A stretch of 64,000 nucleotides of DNA. Source: Maribacter litopenaei. GTDB taxonomy: Bacteria; Bacteroidota; Bacteroidia; Flavobacteriales; Flavobacteriaceae. How positions within the stretch are numbered: the stretch's first letter is position 1; each line of letters starts with the position of its first letter. Position numbers and translations under genes: made by a program. Below are positions 52,694-63,443 of the stretch, one piece after another. The notes beneath the pieces were generated by a model, which made no database searches, was not told the origin of the DNA, and saw only the letters and a list, made by a program, of their open reading frames with translations. Location of the stretch: NCBI RefSeq assembly GCF_025244665.1, contig NZ_CP104205.1, positions 1,106,001 to 1,170,000 on the forward strand, in the 5' to 3' direction.

Positions 52694-52804
52694 TGTTATC
52701 AACATAAAATCGTATTTTATTAACAGGCAAATTGTTAGTTAACTGTGAACATCGGATTCCATTTAAGTAAAGTTAACTAAAGGTTAATTGTATATTTTCG
52801 CAGT

Positions 52805-54355
52805 ATGGAGAACACACAACCTTTTGTTGGTCGTAAGATTGACAAATCCACGATTATTAGCCTCGAAAGAGGAAAAATACCACCACAAGCAGTTGATTTA
52901 GAAGAAGTTGTGCTTGGAGCAATGATGATTGATAAAAAGGGTGTCGATGAAGTTATTGATATCCTACATCCTGATGTGTTCTACAAGGATGCCCATAGAT
53001 TTATATACGAAGCCATATTTGTATTGTTCGAAGAATCGCAACCAGTGGATTTATTAACCGTTTCTTCGCAATTGAAGAAGGCGGGGAAATTGGAGGCCGT
53101 TGGAGGGGATTTTTACCTTATAAAGTTGACCCAAAAAGTGGCATCTTCAGCTCATATTGAGTTTCATGCCCGTATCATCCTACAAAAATATATTCAGCGT
53201 AGTCTTATCAAAATATCGAACGAAATTATCGAAGATGCCTACGATGAAAGTACGGACGTTTTTGACCTATTGGACAATGCGGAAGCCAAATTATATGATG
53301 TTACCCAGGGAAATCTAAAGAGGTCCGCAGAAACAGCACAGAATTTGGTAATCCAGGCCAAGAAAAAAATCGAGGAAATTGCCAACAGGGAAGGTCTGAG
53401 CGGAATACCTTCCGGTTTTGATAAATTGGATAAGTTGACCTCCGGATGGCAACCCAGTGATTTGATCATCGTAGCGGCCCGTCCTGGTATGGGTAAAACA
53501 GCACTGACCTTGTCGATGGCCGGAAATATGGCAGTGAATTCGAATACTCCTGTAGCTTTCTTTTCTTTGGAAATGTCTTCGGTTCAGTTGATTACCCGTT
53601 TAATTTCTTCGGAAACTGGTCTGTCATCGGAGAAACTAAGAACAGGAAAACTTGAAAAACATGAATGGGAGCAATTGAACGTAAAGGTAAAAACCTTGGA
53701 AAAGGCACCTTTATTTATTGATGATACTCCTTCATTATCCATTTTTGATTTACGGGCCAAAGCTAGAAGATTGGCCTCCCAGCATGGAATTAAAATGATC
53801 ATGATTGATTATTTGCAGTTAATGACGGCTGGCGGTAGCCAAAAAGGAGGAAATAGGGAACAGGAAATTTCTACGATATCAAGAAACTTAAAAGCCTTGG
53901 CAAAGGAACTTAACGTTCCTGTGATCGCGCTTTCGCAGCTTTCCAGGGCAGTAGAGACAAGGGGTGGTAGCAAAAGACCAATCCTTTCTGATTTGAGGGA
54001 GTCCGGGGCCATAGAGCAAGATGCGGATATTGTTTCCTTCATATATAGGCCCGAATACTATAAAATTGAAGAATGGGATGATGAGGAACGTACCCCTACA
54101 CAAGGACAGGCCGAGTTTATCGTGGCAAAGCATAGAAATGGTGGTCTTGATAATATTAGGCTTAAATTTATCGGAAGCCAAGGGAAGTTCGACAATTTGG
54201 ATGATTTTGACTCTCCATTCGAGTTTCAGTCCAAAATGAACGATAATGAGGAGAATCCTTTTATCACAAAAAACCTACCAAGTGCGGATGACGCTTTTGG
54301 TAGCTCAATGAATCAAGGTTTAGATCCTGAGGACGACGACGATGTACCATTTTAA
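52805..54355 (+). CDS. dnaB: Replicative DNA helicase DnaB
   Basis: Hexameric 5'-3' helicase at the replication fork. Intact, 516 residues. N-terminal domain (PPQAVDLEEVVLGAMMIDKK), linker, RecA core with Walker A AARPGMGKTALTLSMA, Walker B-like IDYLQLM and the DnaB motif SQLSRAVETRGGSKRPILSD + LRESGAIEQDAD. The acidic C-terminal tail (GLDPEDDDDVPF) is typical for Bacteroidota. No intein. Transcribed alone between two terminators; TATATTTTCG lies just before the ATG, which may be an imperfect -7 element. Confidence 0.97.
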   Translation: MENTQPFVGRKIDKSTIISLERGKIPPQAVDLEEVVLGAMMIDKKGVDEVIDILHPDVFYKDAHRFIYEAIFVLFEESQPVDLLTVSSQLKKAGKLEAVGGDFYLIKLTQKVASSAHIEFHARIILQKYIQRSLIKISNEIIEDAYDESTDVFDLLDNAEAKLYDVTQGNLKRSAETAQNLVIQAKKKIEEIANREGLSGIPSGFDKLDKLTSGWQPSDLIIVAARPGMGKTALTLSMAGNMAVNSNTPVAFFSLEMSSVQLITRLISSETGLSSEKLRTGKLEKHEWEQLNVKVKTLEKAPLFIDDTPSLSIFDLRAKARRLASQHGIKMIMIDYLQLMTAGGSQKGGNREQEISTISRNLKALAKELNVPVIALSQLSRAVETRGGSKRPILSDLRESGAIEQDADIVSFIYRPEYYKIEEWDDEERTPTQGQAEFIVAKHRNGGLDNIRLKFIGSQGKFDNLDDFDSPFEFQSKMNDNEENPFITKNLPSADDAFGSSMNQGLDPEDDDDVPF

Positions 54356-54406
54356 TGGAGAAGTGGACTAATTTTGAGTTTTAATCGGTCTTATTTTAAA
54401 ATCTTT

Positions 54407-54438
54407 AACGCTCCTGGAAATACAGGAGCGTTTTTTTT
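54407..54438 (+). terminator. Intrinsic terminator after dnaB
   Basis: ACGCTCCTG-GAAATA-CAGGAGCGTTTTTTTT: nine-base-pair stem and eight U. Confidence 0.93.
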
Positions 54439-54476
54439 CGTTTATTTTTGAGAGAGTGCCAATTGAATTATGTAGT

Positions 54477-55739
54477 ATGAACAGAATTCTGTTATTATTC
54501 GTAGTAAGTCTGATTTCTCATCTTGGGTTTGCCTCCTCCATTTTAATACCAATGGATGCGGAAAATCAAAAAAACCATTTAAAGGCCTATGGAATAACCT
54601 ATTGGGTACTTTCCAAACAACAAAAGGTACAATGGTTACTCAACTTTAGGGGCGGTTCCTTTCTATTGCCGGATGGAGAGGTTATACGTAAGGAGTGCCA
54701 AATTAGGGGGGTTTCTTTTGAAATCCTTTCTGATGATCAGTCAAATTCCATTTTGGATGAGATAAGTAGTCCATCCAAAAATCAGGATGCCGTAATATTG
54801 GAGAAAGCTCCCAAGATTGCAGTCTATTCGCCCAAGGAGAATCAACCATGGGACGATGCGGTTACCATGGCACTTACCTATGCGGAAATTCCTTATGTAA
54901 CGGTCTACGATGAGGATGTCTTGGAAGACAAATTGGCTCTTTATGATTGGCTGCATTTGCATCATGAAGATTTTACAGGGCAATATGGCAAATTTTATGG
55001 GGCTTACAGGGCAACACCTTGGTATATTGAAGGGAAGAAAGAGGCGGAGAAATTGGCCCGTAAATTGGGATATGATAAAGTTTCTGATGAGAAACTGGCA
55101 GTTGCCTTGAAAATTAGAAATTATGTAATTGGTGGCGGTTTTATGTTTGCCATGTGCTCTGCGACGGACAGTTTTGACATCGCCCTTGCGGCCGATGGTG
55201 TGGATATTTGTGAACCCATGTTCGATGGGGACTCATCCGACCCTAATTATCAGGCAAGTTTAGATTTTGACAAGACCTTTGCCTTTACGGATTTCACATT
55301 GGAAAGAAGCCCTGTAAAGTATGAATTTTCCACTATAGACATGACTTCAAAAAGGGGCAATGTTCCAAAAGAACAAGACTATTTTTCCCTGATGGATTTC
55401 TCGGCAAAATGGGATGCCGTTCCAACAATGTTATGCCAAAACCACACATCCTTGGTAAAAGGTTTCATGGGGCAAACAACGGCCTTTAATCGGTCAGAAA
55501 TTAAACCTACGGTATTGGTGCTAGGGGAAAACAAATTAAACGGTGAGGCCCGTTACATCCATGGTATAAAGGGAAAAGGTTTCTTCACTTTTTACGGCGG
55601 CCATGATCCTGAAGACTATCAGCATAGGGTAGGGGATCCGAAAACCGAATTGGAATTGCACCCAACATCACCAGGGTATCGGTTAATTTTAAATAATGTG
55701 CTGTTCCCTGCGGCTAGAAAGAAAAAGCAGAAAACATAA
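54477..55739 (+). CDS. Secreted protein of unknown function (often labelled asparagine synthetase B)
   Basis: Intact 420-residue exported protein (signal LLLFVVSLISHLGFASS). It begins ILIPMDAENQKNHLKAYGIT, then a TIM- or flavodoxin-like alternation: APKIAVYSPKENQPWDDAV, HLHHEDFTGQYGKFYG, GGGFMFAMCSATDSFDIAL, ARYIHGIKGKGFFTFYGGHD. Relatives in Bacteroidota databases often carry the name asparagine synthetase B, but I see no N-terminal Cys2 glutaminase or SGGxDS ATP loop, so that name is unsupported. The GG(G)FMFAMCSA and FTFYGGHDPEDYQH parts look like a class I amidotransferase/ThuA-like fold, which is inference. Confidence 0.8.
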   Translation: MNRILLLFVVSLISHLGFASSILIPMDAENQKNHLKAYGITYWVLSKQQKVQWLLNFRGGSFLLPDGEVIRKECQIRGVSFEILSDDQSNSILDEISSPSKNQDAVILEKAPKIAVYSPKENQPWDDAVTMALTYAEIPYVTVYDEDVLEDKLALYDWLHLHHEDFTGQYGKFYGAYRATPWYIEGKKEAEKLARKLGYDKVSDEKLAVALKIRNYVIGGGFMFAMCSATDSFDIALAADGVDICEPMFDGDSSDPNYQASLDFDKTFAFTDFTLERSPVKYEFSTIDMTSKRGNVPKEQDYFSLMDFSAKWDAVPTMLCQNHTSLVKGFMGQTTAFNRSEIKPTVLVLGENKLNGEARYIHGIKGKGFFTFYGGHDPEDYQHRVGDPKTELELHPTSPGYRLILNNVLFPAARKKKQKT

Positions 55740-55743
55740 TTAA

Positions 55744-56540
55744 TTATAGGGCAACCAGTTTTTTCAACTGATGTTCTACGCCCATTTTGTCGTTACTCAG
55801 GGTGGTGTACCTGGCTACTTTTTTAATGTTGGGGTGCGCATTTTCCATGGCAAAACTATAATCAGAAAGTGCCAACATTTCCAAGTCGTTGTTATAGTCG
55901 CCAAATACCATGATTTCATGAGACTTTATCCCGTAAGTGTGCATCACTTTTTCCAAAGCAAACCCCTTATGCGCATTAGGACTGGATATATCCACCCAAT
56001 TTTCACCGAAACTTTTACTTTAAGTTTATCTTCAAAATGTTTTACATAGGGGTATATGTATTTTTCGGAATCATCAAAATGGTAAATGGCAATCTTAATG
56101 ACTTCTGAATCTACAATCTTAAGTTCTTCAAGGATTTCAAACTTTGTATAATATTCTTTAAGTTTTTGAACGAAGGCATCGGACTCTCCGGAAATATAGG
56201 CCATATGTTTGCCACAAAGAACAGGATGGGTGTTGGGTACTTTGCTCAATTTGTTCAAAATCTCTGAAACAAACTGGGTATTTAAAGGAGTAGATAAAAT
56301 TTCATGATCTCTTTGTTTTGCAAAGCCACCGTTCTCTGCGATTACGATGATATCATCCTTTATTGGGTGTAACTTATCAATGATACTGTTATATTGCCTG
56401 CCACTGGCTGCAACAAATAGAATACCCTTGGATTTTAGGCTTTCAAATAGTTTGAAAAATTCATCACTTACTTCGTGATTTGAATTCAATAGAGTGCCGT
56501 CCATATCGGTAACGACCATCTTAATAGTAGATAAATCCAT
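55744..56540 (-). CDS. Cof-type HAD-IIB family phosphatase (frameshift)
   Basis: Cytoplasmic phosphatase of about 265 residues for sugar or nucleotide phosphates. Motif I VVTDMDGTLLNS (nucleophile Asp), motif II VAASGRQYN, the C2B cap, motif III/IV MVFGDYNNDLEMLALSDYSFAM. A one-base shift near 55995 separates KVKVSGENWVDIS from the end. I start at 56540 (MDLSTIKMVVTDMDG). A -7-like TATCTTTG lies at 56557-56564 upstream on the same strand. Confidence 0.9.
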
Positions 56541-56628
56541 ATTTTTAAGTAAGCAACAAAGATATTTCAACAGGTTGTATTAAGTAAGTAAAGCCTGAAG
56601 TTTTACCTTTATTTAATAAGATTTTAGC

Positions 56629-57051
56629 ATGGATTGGTTTCAAAAGGAGTTTACATTGCCTTCTTATTCAAGGGGCTTCCATTTAATAACGGATAGAATA
56701 CTTGCCAAATGCCCGGAGATTGGGAATATAAAGATTGGAATGTGTCAGGTTTTTATTAAACATACCTCCGCAAGCCTAACGATAAATGAAAATGCAGACC
56801 CGACAGTTAGAACAGATTTTGAAAGCCATTTAAATACCATGGTACCTGAGAATGCACCTTATTATATTCATACCTATGAAGGAGCGGATGATATGCCGGC
56901 CCATATTAAATCTTCTTTAATGGGTTCTTCGGTACAAATACCTATTACTAAGGGTAGACTAAATTTGGGAATATGGCAGGGGATATATCTTTGTGAGCAC
57001 AGGAATCACGCTTCGGGTAGAAAGTTGGTGGTTACCATTTTCGGGAATTAG
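56629..57051 (+). CDS. YjbQ/UPF0047 family protein
   Basis: Intact 140-residue protein of the YjbQ (secondary thiamine-phosphate synthase-like) family. Conserved: GFHLITDRI, VFIKHTSASLTINENADP with the His and Asn that line the active site, DDMPAHIKSSLMGSSVQIP, WQGIYLCEHRNHASGRKLVV. The family forms trimers and can bind metal; its natural role is unsettled. The EF-hand gene follows after 31 bases. Confidence 0.92.
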   Translation: MDWFQKEFTLPSYSRGFHLITDRILAKCPEIGNIKIGMCQVFIKHTSASLTINENADPTVRTDFESHLNTMVPENAPYYIHTYEGADDMPAHIKSSLMGSSVQIPITKGRLNLGIWQGIYLCEHRNHASGRKLVVTIFGN

Positions 57052-57082
57052 CTTCATATCTAAATAAATTAAATAATACAAT

Positions 57083-57352
57083 ATGACTACAGAAGAATCC
57101 ATTTTAAATAAAATCCAGATTTTAATTACCAACCATTTTGATACACCTCAGAAAGCTTTTGAATTTTTTGATGCCGATAGTGATGGAAAGCTTACCAAAG
57201 GGGAGATTGTTAAATTGTTGAAGGATGCTGAAATCAGTGGGTTTTTAAGAGGAATAGTTTCGACAAAACTGATAGAGGGGTATGATAAAAATGGTAATGA
57301 GCTAATTGATTGGGAAGAATTTAAGGCTGCCATTGCCAGGATTAAGCGATGA
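57083..57352 (+). CDS. EF-hand calcium-binding protein
   Basis: Intact 89-residue cytoplasmic protein (no signal peptide) with two canonical 12-residue EF-hand loops: DADSDGKLTKGE (residues ~30-41) and DKNGNELIDWEE (~69-80), with Asp/Asn at 1, 3, 5 and Glu at 12. Bacterial calmodulin-like proteins of this size can act as calcium sensors or buffers; partner unknown. A terminator follows. Confidence 0.9.
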   Translation: MTTEESILNKIQILITNHFDTPQKAFEFFDADSDGKLTKGEIVKLLKDAEISGFLRGIVSTKLIEGYDKNGNELIDWEEFKAAIARIKR

Positions 57353-57364
57353 TCATTTAAAAAC

Positions 57365-57397
57365 AAAAATCCGGCCTATTTGGGCCGGATTTTTTTA
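57365..57397. terminator. Bidirectional terminator (EF-hand gene / rplT operon)
   Basis: AAAAATCCGGCC-TATTT-GGGCCGGATTTTTTT; hairpin between convergent genes, ends both the EF-hand and the thrS-infC-rpmI-rplT transcripts. Confidence 0.92.
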
Positions 57398-57415
57398 AGT
57401 GAGATTCTGTTTTAA

Positions 57416-57762
57416 CTATTTTACCTGTTCTACAATTGCTTTAAAAGCATCTCGGATGATTCATTGCCAAATCGGCTAGAACTTTTCTGTTAAGTTCAAT
57501 ACCATTGGCTTTGATTTTCCCCATAAATTGAGAATAGGACATTCCATGTTGTCTCGGCACCTGCATTAATACGGGTTATCCATAGGGACCGGAATGTTCT
57601 TTTCTTGTTTTTACGGTCTCTATAAGCATATAACATTGCTTTTTCAACCGCATTCTTGGCTACTGTCCAAACGTTTTTACGTCTTCCGAAGTAACCTTTG
57701 GCTTGCTTCATTACCTTTTTTCTTCTGGCTCTTGAGGCAACTGCATTTACTGATCTTGGCAT
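57416..57762 (-). CDS. rplT: 50S ribosomal protein L20 (two frameshifts)
   Basis: Early-assembly 23S rRNA-binding protein, about 115 residues when corrected. N-terminal basic extension [20 protein letters not shown], then [13 protein letters not shown] sequence, then [13 protein letters not shown]. The shift near 57555 gives [19 protein letters not shown] and the shift near 57455 gives the end [11 protein letters not shown]. Last gene of the thrS-infC-rpmI-rplT operon. L20 is known in other bacteria to repress its own operon; no evidence here. Confidence 0.97.
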
Positions 57763-57855
57763 TTCTTTTTGTTTTTTTGTAGTGGGCGCCCTTATTTATT
57801 CTAAGGAACTTTTATTGGCCCAACTCCATGGTTAATAATTCTACCTTTTGAACTT

Positions 57856-58053
57856 TTACTTTAAACGTAATTGTTCCTTAATGCTGTTAACATCATGTTG
57901 GTGTACCAAAGTGTCATGTGTTAACGCAAGCTTACGTTTTTTGGACTTTTTCGTAAGAATATGACTCTTAAACGCATGCTTTCTTTTGATTTTACCGGTA
58001 CCTGTTAGCTTAAAACGCTTTTTGGCACTGGATTTTGTTTTTTGTTTAGGCAT
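57856..58053 (-). CDS. rpmI: 50S ribosomal protein L35
   Basis: Intact 65-residue basic protein ([40 protein letters not shown]). Between infC and rplT, the conserved order. 93 bases separate it from rplT and 116 from infC. Confidence 0.97.
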   Translation of the reverse strand: MPKQKTKSSAKKRFKLTGTGKIKRKHAFKSHILTKKSKKRKLALTHDTLVHQHDVNSIKEQLRLK

Positions 58054-58169
58054 TTTCTCCTATTTATTTAATTAAAATCTCACTTTCATGCTAAACGCTA
58101 CCAGTTGAATAACCAATAGCGTTCAGTATTTTATTCATTCGTTTGGTTTCTCCATGAAAACCTAACTAC

Positions 58170-58723
58170 TTATTTCTTTGTCTTTGGTGCGATGAACATT
58201 GTCATTCGCTTACCTTCTAATTTGGGCATCTGTTCCACCTTTCCCAGTTCCTCCAATTCTGAAGCTAGTTTTAAGAGTAGAATTTCTCCTTGATCTTTAT
58301 AAACTATTGAACGTCCTTTAAAAAAAACATAGGCCTTTAACTTAGCTCCATCTTTCAGGAATTTTTCGGCATGTTTCTTTTTAAATTCATAGTCATGGTC
58401 ATCCGTATTTGGCCCAAACCTAATTTCCTTAACAACAACTTTGGTTGCTTTGGCCTTCATGGCCTTCTCCCTTTTCTTCTGTTCGTATAAAAACTTTTTG
58501 TAATCAATAATTTTACAAACAGGAGGATCCGCCTTAGGTGAAATTTCCACCAAATCCAATTCCAATTCCCTTGAAATTTCAAGGGCTTTACGAATTGGAT
58601 AAACTCCAACTTCTACATTATCACCAACTAACCTTACTTCGGAGCCAGTATTTGTTCATTAATATTATGAGGGTTTTTGTTTTCCCTTCTTGGTTGAGGC
58701 CTGAATCTTTTACGTATTGCTAT
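58170..58723 (-). CDS. infC: Translation initiation factor IF-3, non-AUG start (frameshift)
   Basis: Keeps the 30S subunit free and proofreads start codon selection. About 184 residues. N-domain: [20 protein letters not shown] after a one-base shift near 58640; linker and C-domain: [36 protein letters not shown]. In frame, TAG and TAA stand directly upstream of the sequence ATA GCA ATA CGT AAA, and no ATG, GTG or TTG follows before the conserved N-domain, so translation should start at ATA (58723-58721), aligned with the usual Met-Ala-Ile-Arg. infC starts with AUU in E. coli for autoregulation; this fits the same logic. 23 bases after thrS. Confidence 0.95.
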
Positions 58724-58746
58724 GACTTACTATTTTTAATTAAACT

Positions 58747-60694
58747 TTAATTTTTGAACGACTTTAAGGTACTATTTATTTCTTTAGATACCAAGTCGGT
58801 AAACGCTTCAACGCTTATGGCTCCTAAATCCTCGCCTCCGTGCCTTCTAACAGAAACGGTGTTGGAGCTTTCATCATTTTCACCTACGATAAGCATAAAT
58901 GGAATCTTATTCATCTCTGCTTCCCGTATTTTTTTGCCAACCGTCTCATTTCTACGGTCAACAAGGGCGCGAATTTCGTTATTTTCTAGCGATTTTAAAA
59001 CTTTTTCCGCATATTTTTCATGTTTCTCGCTTACCGGCAATAGGATTGCTTGATCTGGGATTAACCACAGAGGAAAATTACCGCCAGTATGTTCCAGCAA
59101 TAGGGCGATGAAACGCTCCATGCTACCAAAAGGAGCACGGTGTATCATAACCGGTCTATGCAATTCGTTGTCACTTCCCTTGTAGGTTAGTTCAAATCTC
59201 TCGGGTAAATTGTAATCCACCTGTATAGTCCCTAGCTGCCACTGTCTTCCAAGGGCATCCTTTACCATAAAATCTAATTTTGGGCCATAAAAGGCAGCCT
59301 CCCCACTTTCAATTACGAAGTCGAGTCCCTTTTCCTTCGCGGCATTTATGATAGCTTGTTCGGCTTTTTCCCAATTTTCAACAGACCCGATATATTTTTC
59401 AGGGCTATCCAAATCCCTAACGGATACCTGAGCGGTGAAATCTTCAAAACCTAATGAGCCAAGTACGTATAATGATAAATCAATTACTTCCTTAAACTCT
59501 TGGTCTAGCTGGTCAGGAGTACAGAATATGTGGGCATCATCTTGGGTAAAACCCCTCACCCTGGTTAGTCCATGAAGTTCACCACTTTGTTCATATCTAT
59601 ATACCGTACCAAATTCCGCATACCTTTTAGGCAGTTCTTTGTAACTAAAGGGACGGGTGTTGTAAATTTCGCAATGATGTGGACAGTTCATAGGTTTTAA
59701 TAGAAACTCTTCGTCCTCTTTGGGAGTATGTATGGGTTGAAAACTATCCTCGCCATATTTAGCATAATGACCCGATGTTACATATAGTTCCTTTTGACCA
59801 ATGTGTGGGGTAACGACCATTTCATAACCTGCTTTCTTTTGGGCCTTTTTTAGAAATTGTTCGAGTCGCTCCTTCAGTGCTGCACCTTTAGGTAACCATA
59901 GGGGAAGTCCTTGGCCCACTTTCTGTGAAAAAGTAAAAAGCTCCAACTCTTTTCCTAATTTTCTGTGGTCTCTCTTTTTGGCCTCTTCCAATAATTCTAA
60001 ATATTCGGTAAGGTCTTTCTGCTTTGGGAAGGATATACCATAGACCCTGGTCAATTGGGGTTTGTTTTCATCACCTCTCCAATAGGCTCCGGCCACACTT
60101 AATATTTTAATTGCTTTGACAATTCCGGTATTTGGAATATGGCCACCACGGCATAAGTCTGTAAAAGTATCGTGGTCACAAAAGGTAATGGAGCCATCTT
60201 CCAAGTTTTCAATCAATTCCACCTTATATTCGTTCCCTTGTTCTTTATAGAATTTTAAAGCATCGGATTTTGATACTTCCCTCATCCTATAATCATGCTT
60301 GCCACGCGCAATTTCTAGGGCTTTTTGTTCAATCTTGGAAAAATCCTTTTCGGATATATTTCCCTCAGGTAAATCAACATCATAATAGAACCCATTTTCT
60401 ATCGCTGGACCTATGGTTAGTTTAACACCCGGGTATAACTCTTCCGAGAGCTTGGGCTACTATATGTGAGGTAGAGTGCCAAAAAGCTTTTTTACCTTCT
60501 TTATCGTTCCAAGTATATAAGGTAAGAGATCCGTTTGTGGTTAAGGGTGTAGTGCTTTCAATGATGGTGTCATTAAATTTTGCGGAAATTACGTTCCTGG
60601 CAAGTCCTTCGCTTATGCTTTTTGCCACTTCCATAGGAGTGGCGCCCTTTTCAAATTCCTTAATGGAGCCATCTGGCAATGTAATTTCTATCAT
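58747..60694 (-). CDS. thrS: Threonyl-tRNA synthetase (frameshift)
   Basis: Charges tRNA-Thr. About 650 residues: TGS domain ([20 protein letters not shown]), editing domain with [11 protein letters not shown] and CRGGHIPNT, class II core with [14 protein letters not shown] (zinc Cys), [20 protein letters not shown] (motif 2), and the anticodon domain at the end ([16 protein letters not shown]). The frame changes near 60425 (VIPG to the segment starting [16 protein letters not shown]); residues between lie in frame 60286-60420. First gene of the operon with infC, rpmI and rplT; promoter at 60716-60746. Confidence 0.97.
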
Positions 60695-60715
60695 AATCTA
60701 ATTTTATGCGGGGAG

Positions 60716-60746
60716 CAAAGATAATATCTTGTGGTTATGTCCGCAA
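60716..60746 (-). promoter_or_regulatory. Promoter of the thrS-infC-rpmI-rplT operon
   Basis: Minus strand TTG (60746-60744), 20-base spacer, TATCTTTG (60723-60716) followed by CTCCCCG; 22 bases before the thrS ATG. Confidence 0.7.
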
Positions 60747-60990
60747 TAGTATCATATAATATGTTTTAATGCTTTTGAGGTATCCCTCCCTATGTATAAA
60801 AGTAATTAAGAAGTGTCGGTTGTGTTTATATAGGAGCATAATTGGCGGAAACATTCCTCTTTTTTCTTTGTTTTGAATCGATTTTTTAATTAAATTCAAT
60901 GCCCTTTTTCTTTTAAACTTCACAAGTGTCTCATTTCAAGATTGTTGTGTGTTTAGGGGTGAAAAAGTTTAAAAAAGCTGCATTTTTTCT

Positions 60991-61019
60991 TTGTTATTTA
61001 AAAAACAGGCTTACATTTG
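60991..61019 (+). promoter_or_regulatory. rRNA operon promoter P1
   Basis: TTG (60991-60993), 18-base spacer, TACATTTG (61012-61019), followed by CAGCCCG. Good match to TTG-N19-TAnnTTTG. Confidence 0.7.
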
Positions 61020-61138
61020 CAGCCCGTTAATCGAGCAGGATTTTTCAAGTAAGATTAATGACATTAAAGTGCAAAACGTTCATTGTTTTTTTGTTTTTCT
61101 GATGGTTTGAAAAAAATATTTTTTTCTTTTTAAAAAAG

Positions 61139-61168
61139 TTGTCAGGTAAAAAAACAGTTGTATATTTG
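61139..61168 (+). promoter_or_regulatory. rRNA operon promoter P2
   Basis: TTG (61139-61141), 19-base spacer, TATATTTG (61161-61168), then CACCCGC. Full consensus; the 15-base core equals that of tRNA-Lys. Confidence 0.8.
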
Positions 61169-61370
61169 CACCCGCTTAGTGAGACACTGGGCGATGATTG
61201 GGTCGGGTGACCGGCCTTGTTACAGAATTGTTCATTGAAATATTGTGGAGAGAATCGCGAGCTTTTTAGGAAGTTTTGCGATGGTAGATAACATAAAGAA
61301 TTAGATCGAGAGAATCGGGGCCGGGGAGTCATATTTCGGAGGTCGTTGGGACGAGTATATAAAGAACAAC

Positions 61371-62895
<1,525 letters not shown>

Positions 62896-63045
62896 TAGAG
62901 ATTGTCCCTTCAAGGGACGATCCCCGGCGGCCTTCGAAGGTCCTTCAGTCCCGTTTTTTCGATTTATTTATGTTCTTGGAAAGAAAATCTCCGCAATCAT
63001 GATATATAACAAATACGGAAGGGGCGCTGCCCTGGAAGTAGGGAC

Positions 63046-63119
63046 AGTCCCATAGCTCAGCTGGTTAGAGCGCTACACTGATAATGTAGAGGTCGGCAGT
63101 TCGAGTCTGCCTGGGACTA
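63046..63119 (+). tRNA. tRNA-Ile (anticodon GAT)
   Basis: 74 nucleotides in the 16S-23S spacer. Acceptor AGTCCCA/TGGGACT, D arm GCTCAGCTGGTTAGAGC, anticodon arm CTACA-CTGATAA-TGTAG (GAT, Ile), T arm GGCAG-TTCGAGT-CTGCC. CCA not encoded. Confidence 0.97.
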
Positions 63120-63232
63120 CGAGCCCCGTTTTGGGGGAACGTTCATTGAGGATGAAGTATTGGAAATTTTAGAGGTTGAGTTACAGGGTTATCGCTGATA
63201 ACTACCGGCTAATGACTCATGACTAAAGAAAT

Positions 63233-63306
63233 GGGGGATTAGCTCAGCTGGCTAGAGCGCCTGCCTTGCACGCAGGAGGTCATCGGTTCGACTCCGATAT
63301 TCTCCA
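63233..63306 (+). tRNA. tRNA-Ala (anticodon TGC)
   Basis: 74 nucleotides, second spacer tRNA. Acceptor GGGGGAT pairs with ATTCTCC (two G-T wobbles), anticodon arm CCTGC-CTTGCAC-GCAGG (TGC, Ala), T arm ATCGG-TTCGACT-CCGAT. Ile-Ala order is standard for this operon type. Confidence 0.96.
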
Positions 63307-63443
63307 CATGCCCTTGAGGGGCGACAGGTTCATTGACATATTGGAACAGGGAATACAGAGGTACTTTTGTGCCGATGTATATACCTAAAAAGAAAGAAAC
63401 ACGAATCTTTATAAAGTAAAGAGTACAAGTAGAATAGAACAAA

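Larger units (their letters stand above)
60747..61370 (+). other. rRNA operon upstream and leader region
   Basis: 624 bases without a protein gene. It contains two tandem rRNA promoters (60991-61019 and 61139-61168), T-rich stretches between them, and the 16S leader with the spacer-like segment TTGTTACAGAATTGTTCATTG and GTCATATTTCGGAGG that probably pairs or is processed during rRNA maturation. Confidence 0.6.

Noticed and set aside
52791..52800. Consensus promoter for dnaB
   Set aside because: TATATTTTCG deviates from TAnnTTTG, has no TTG at -33, and is so near the ATG that the transcript would be almost leaderless.
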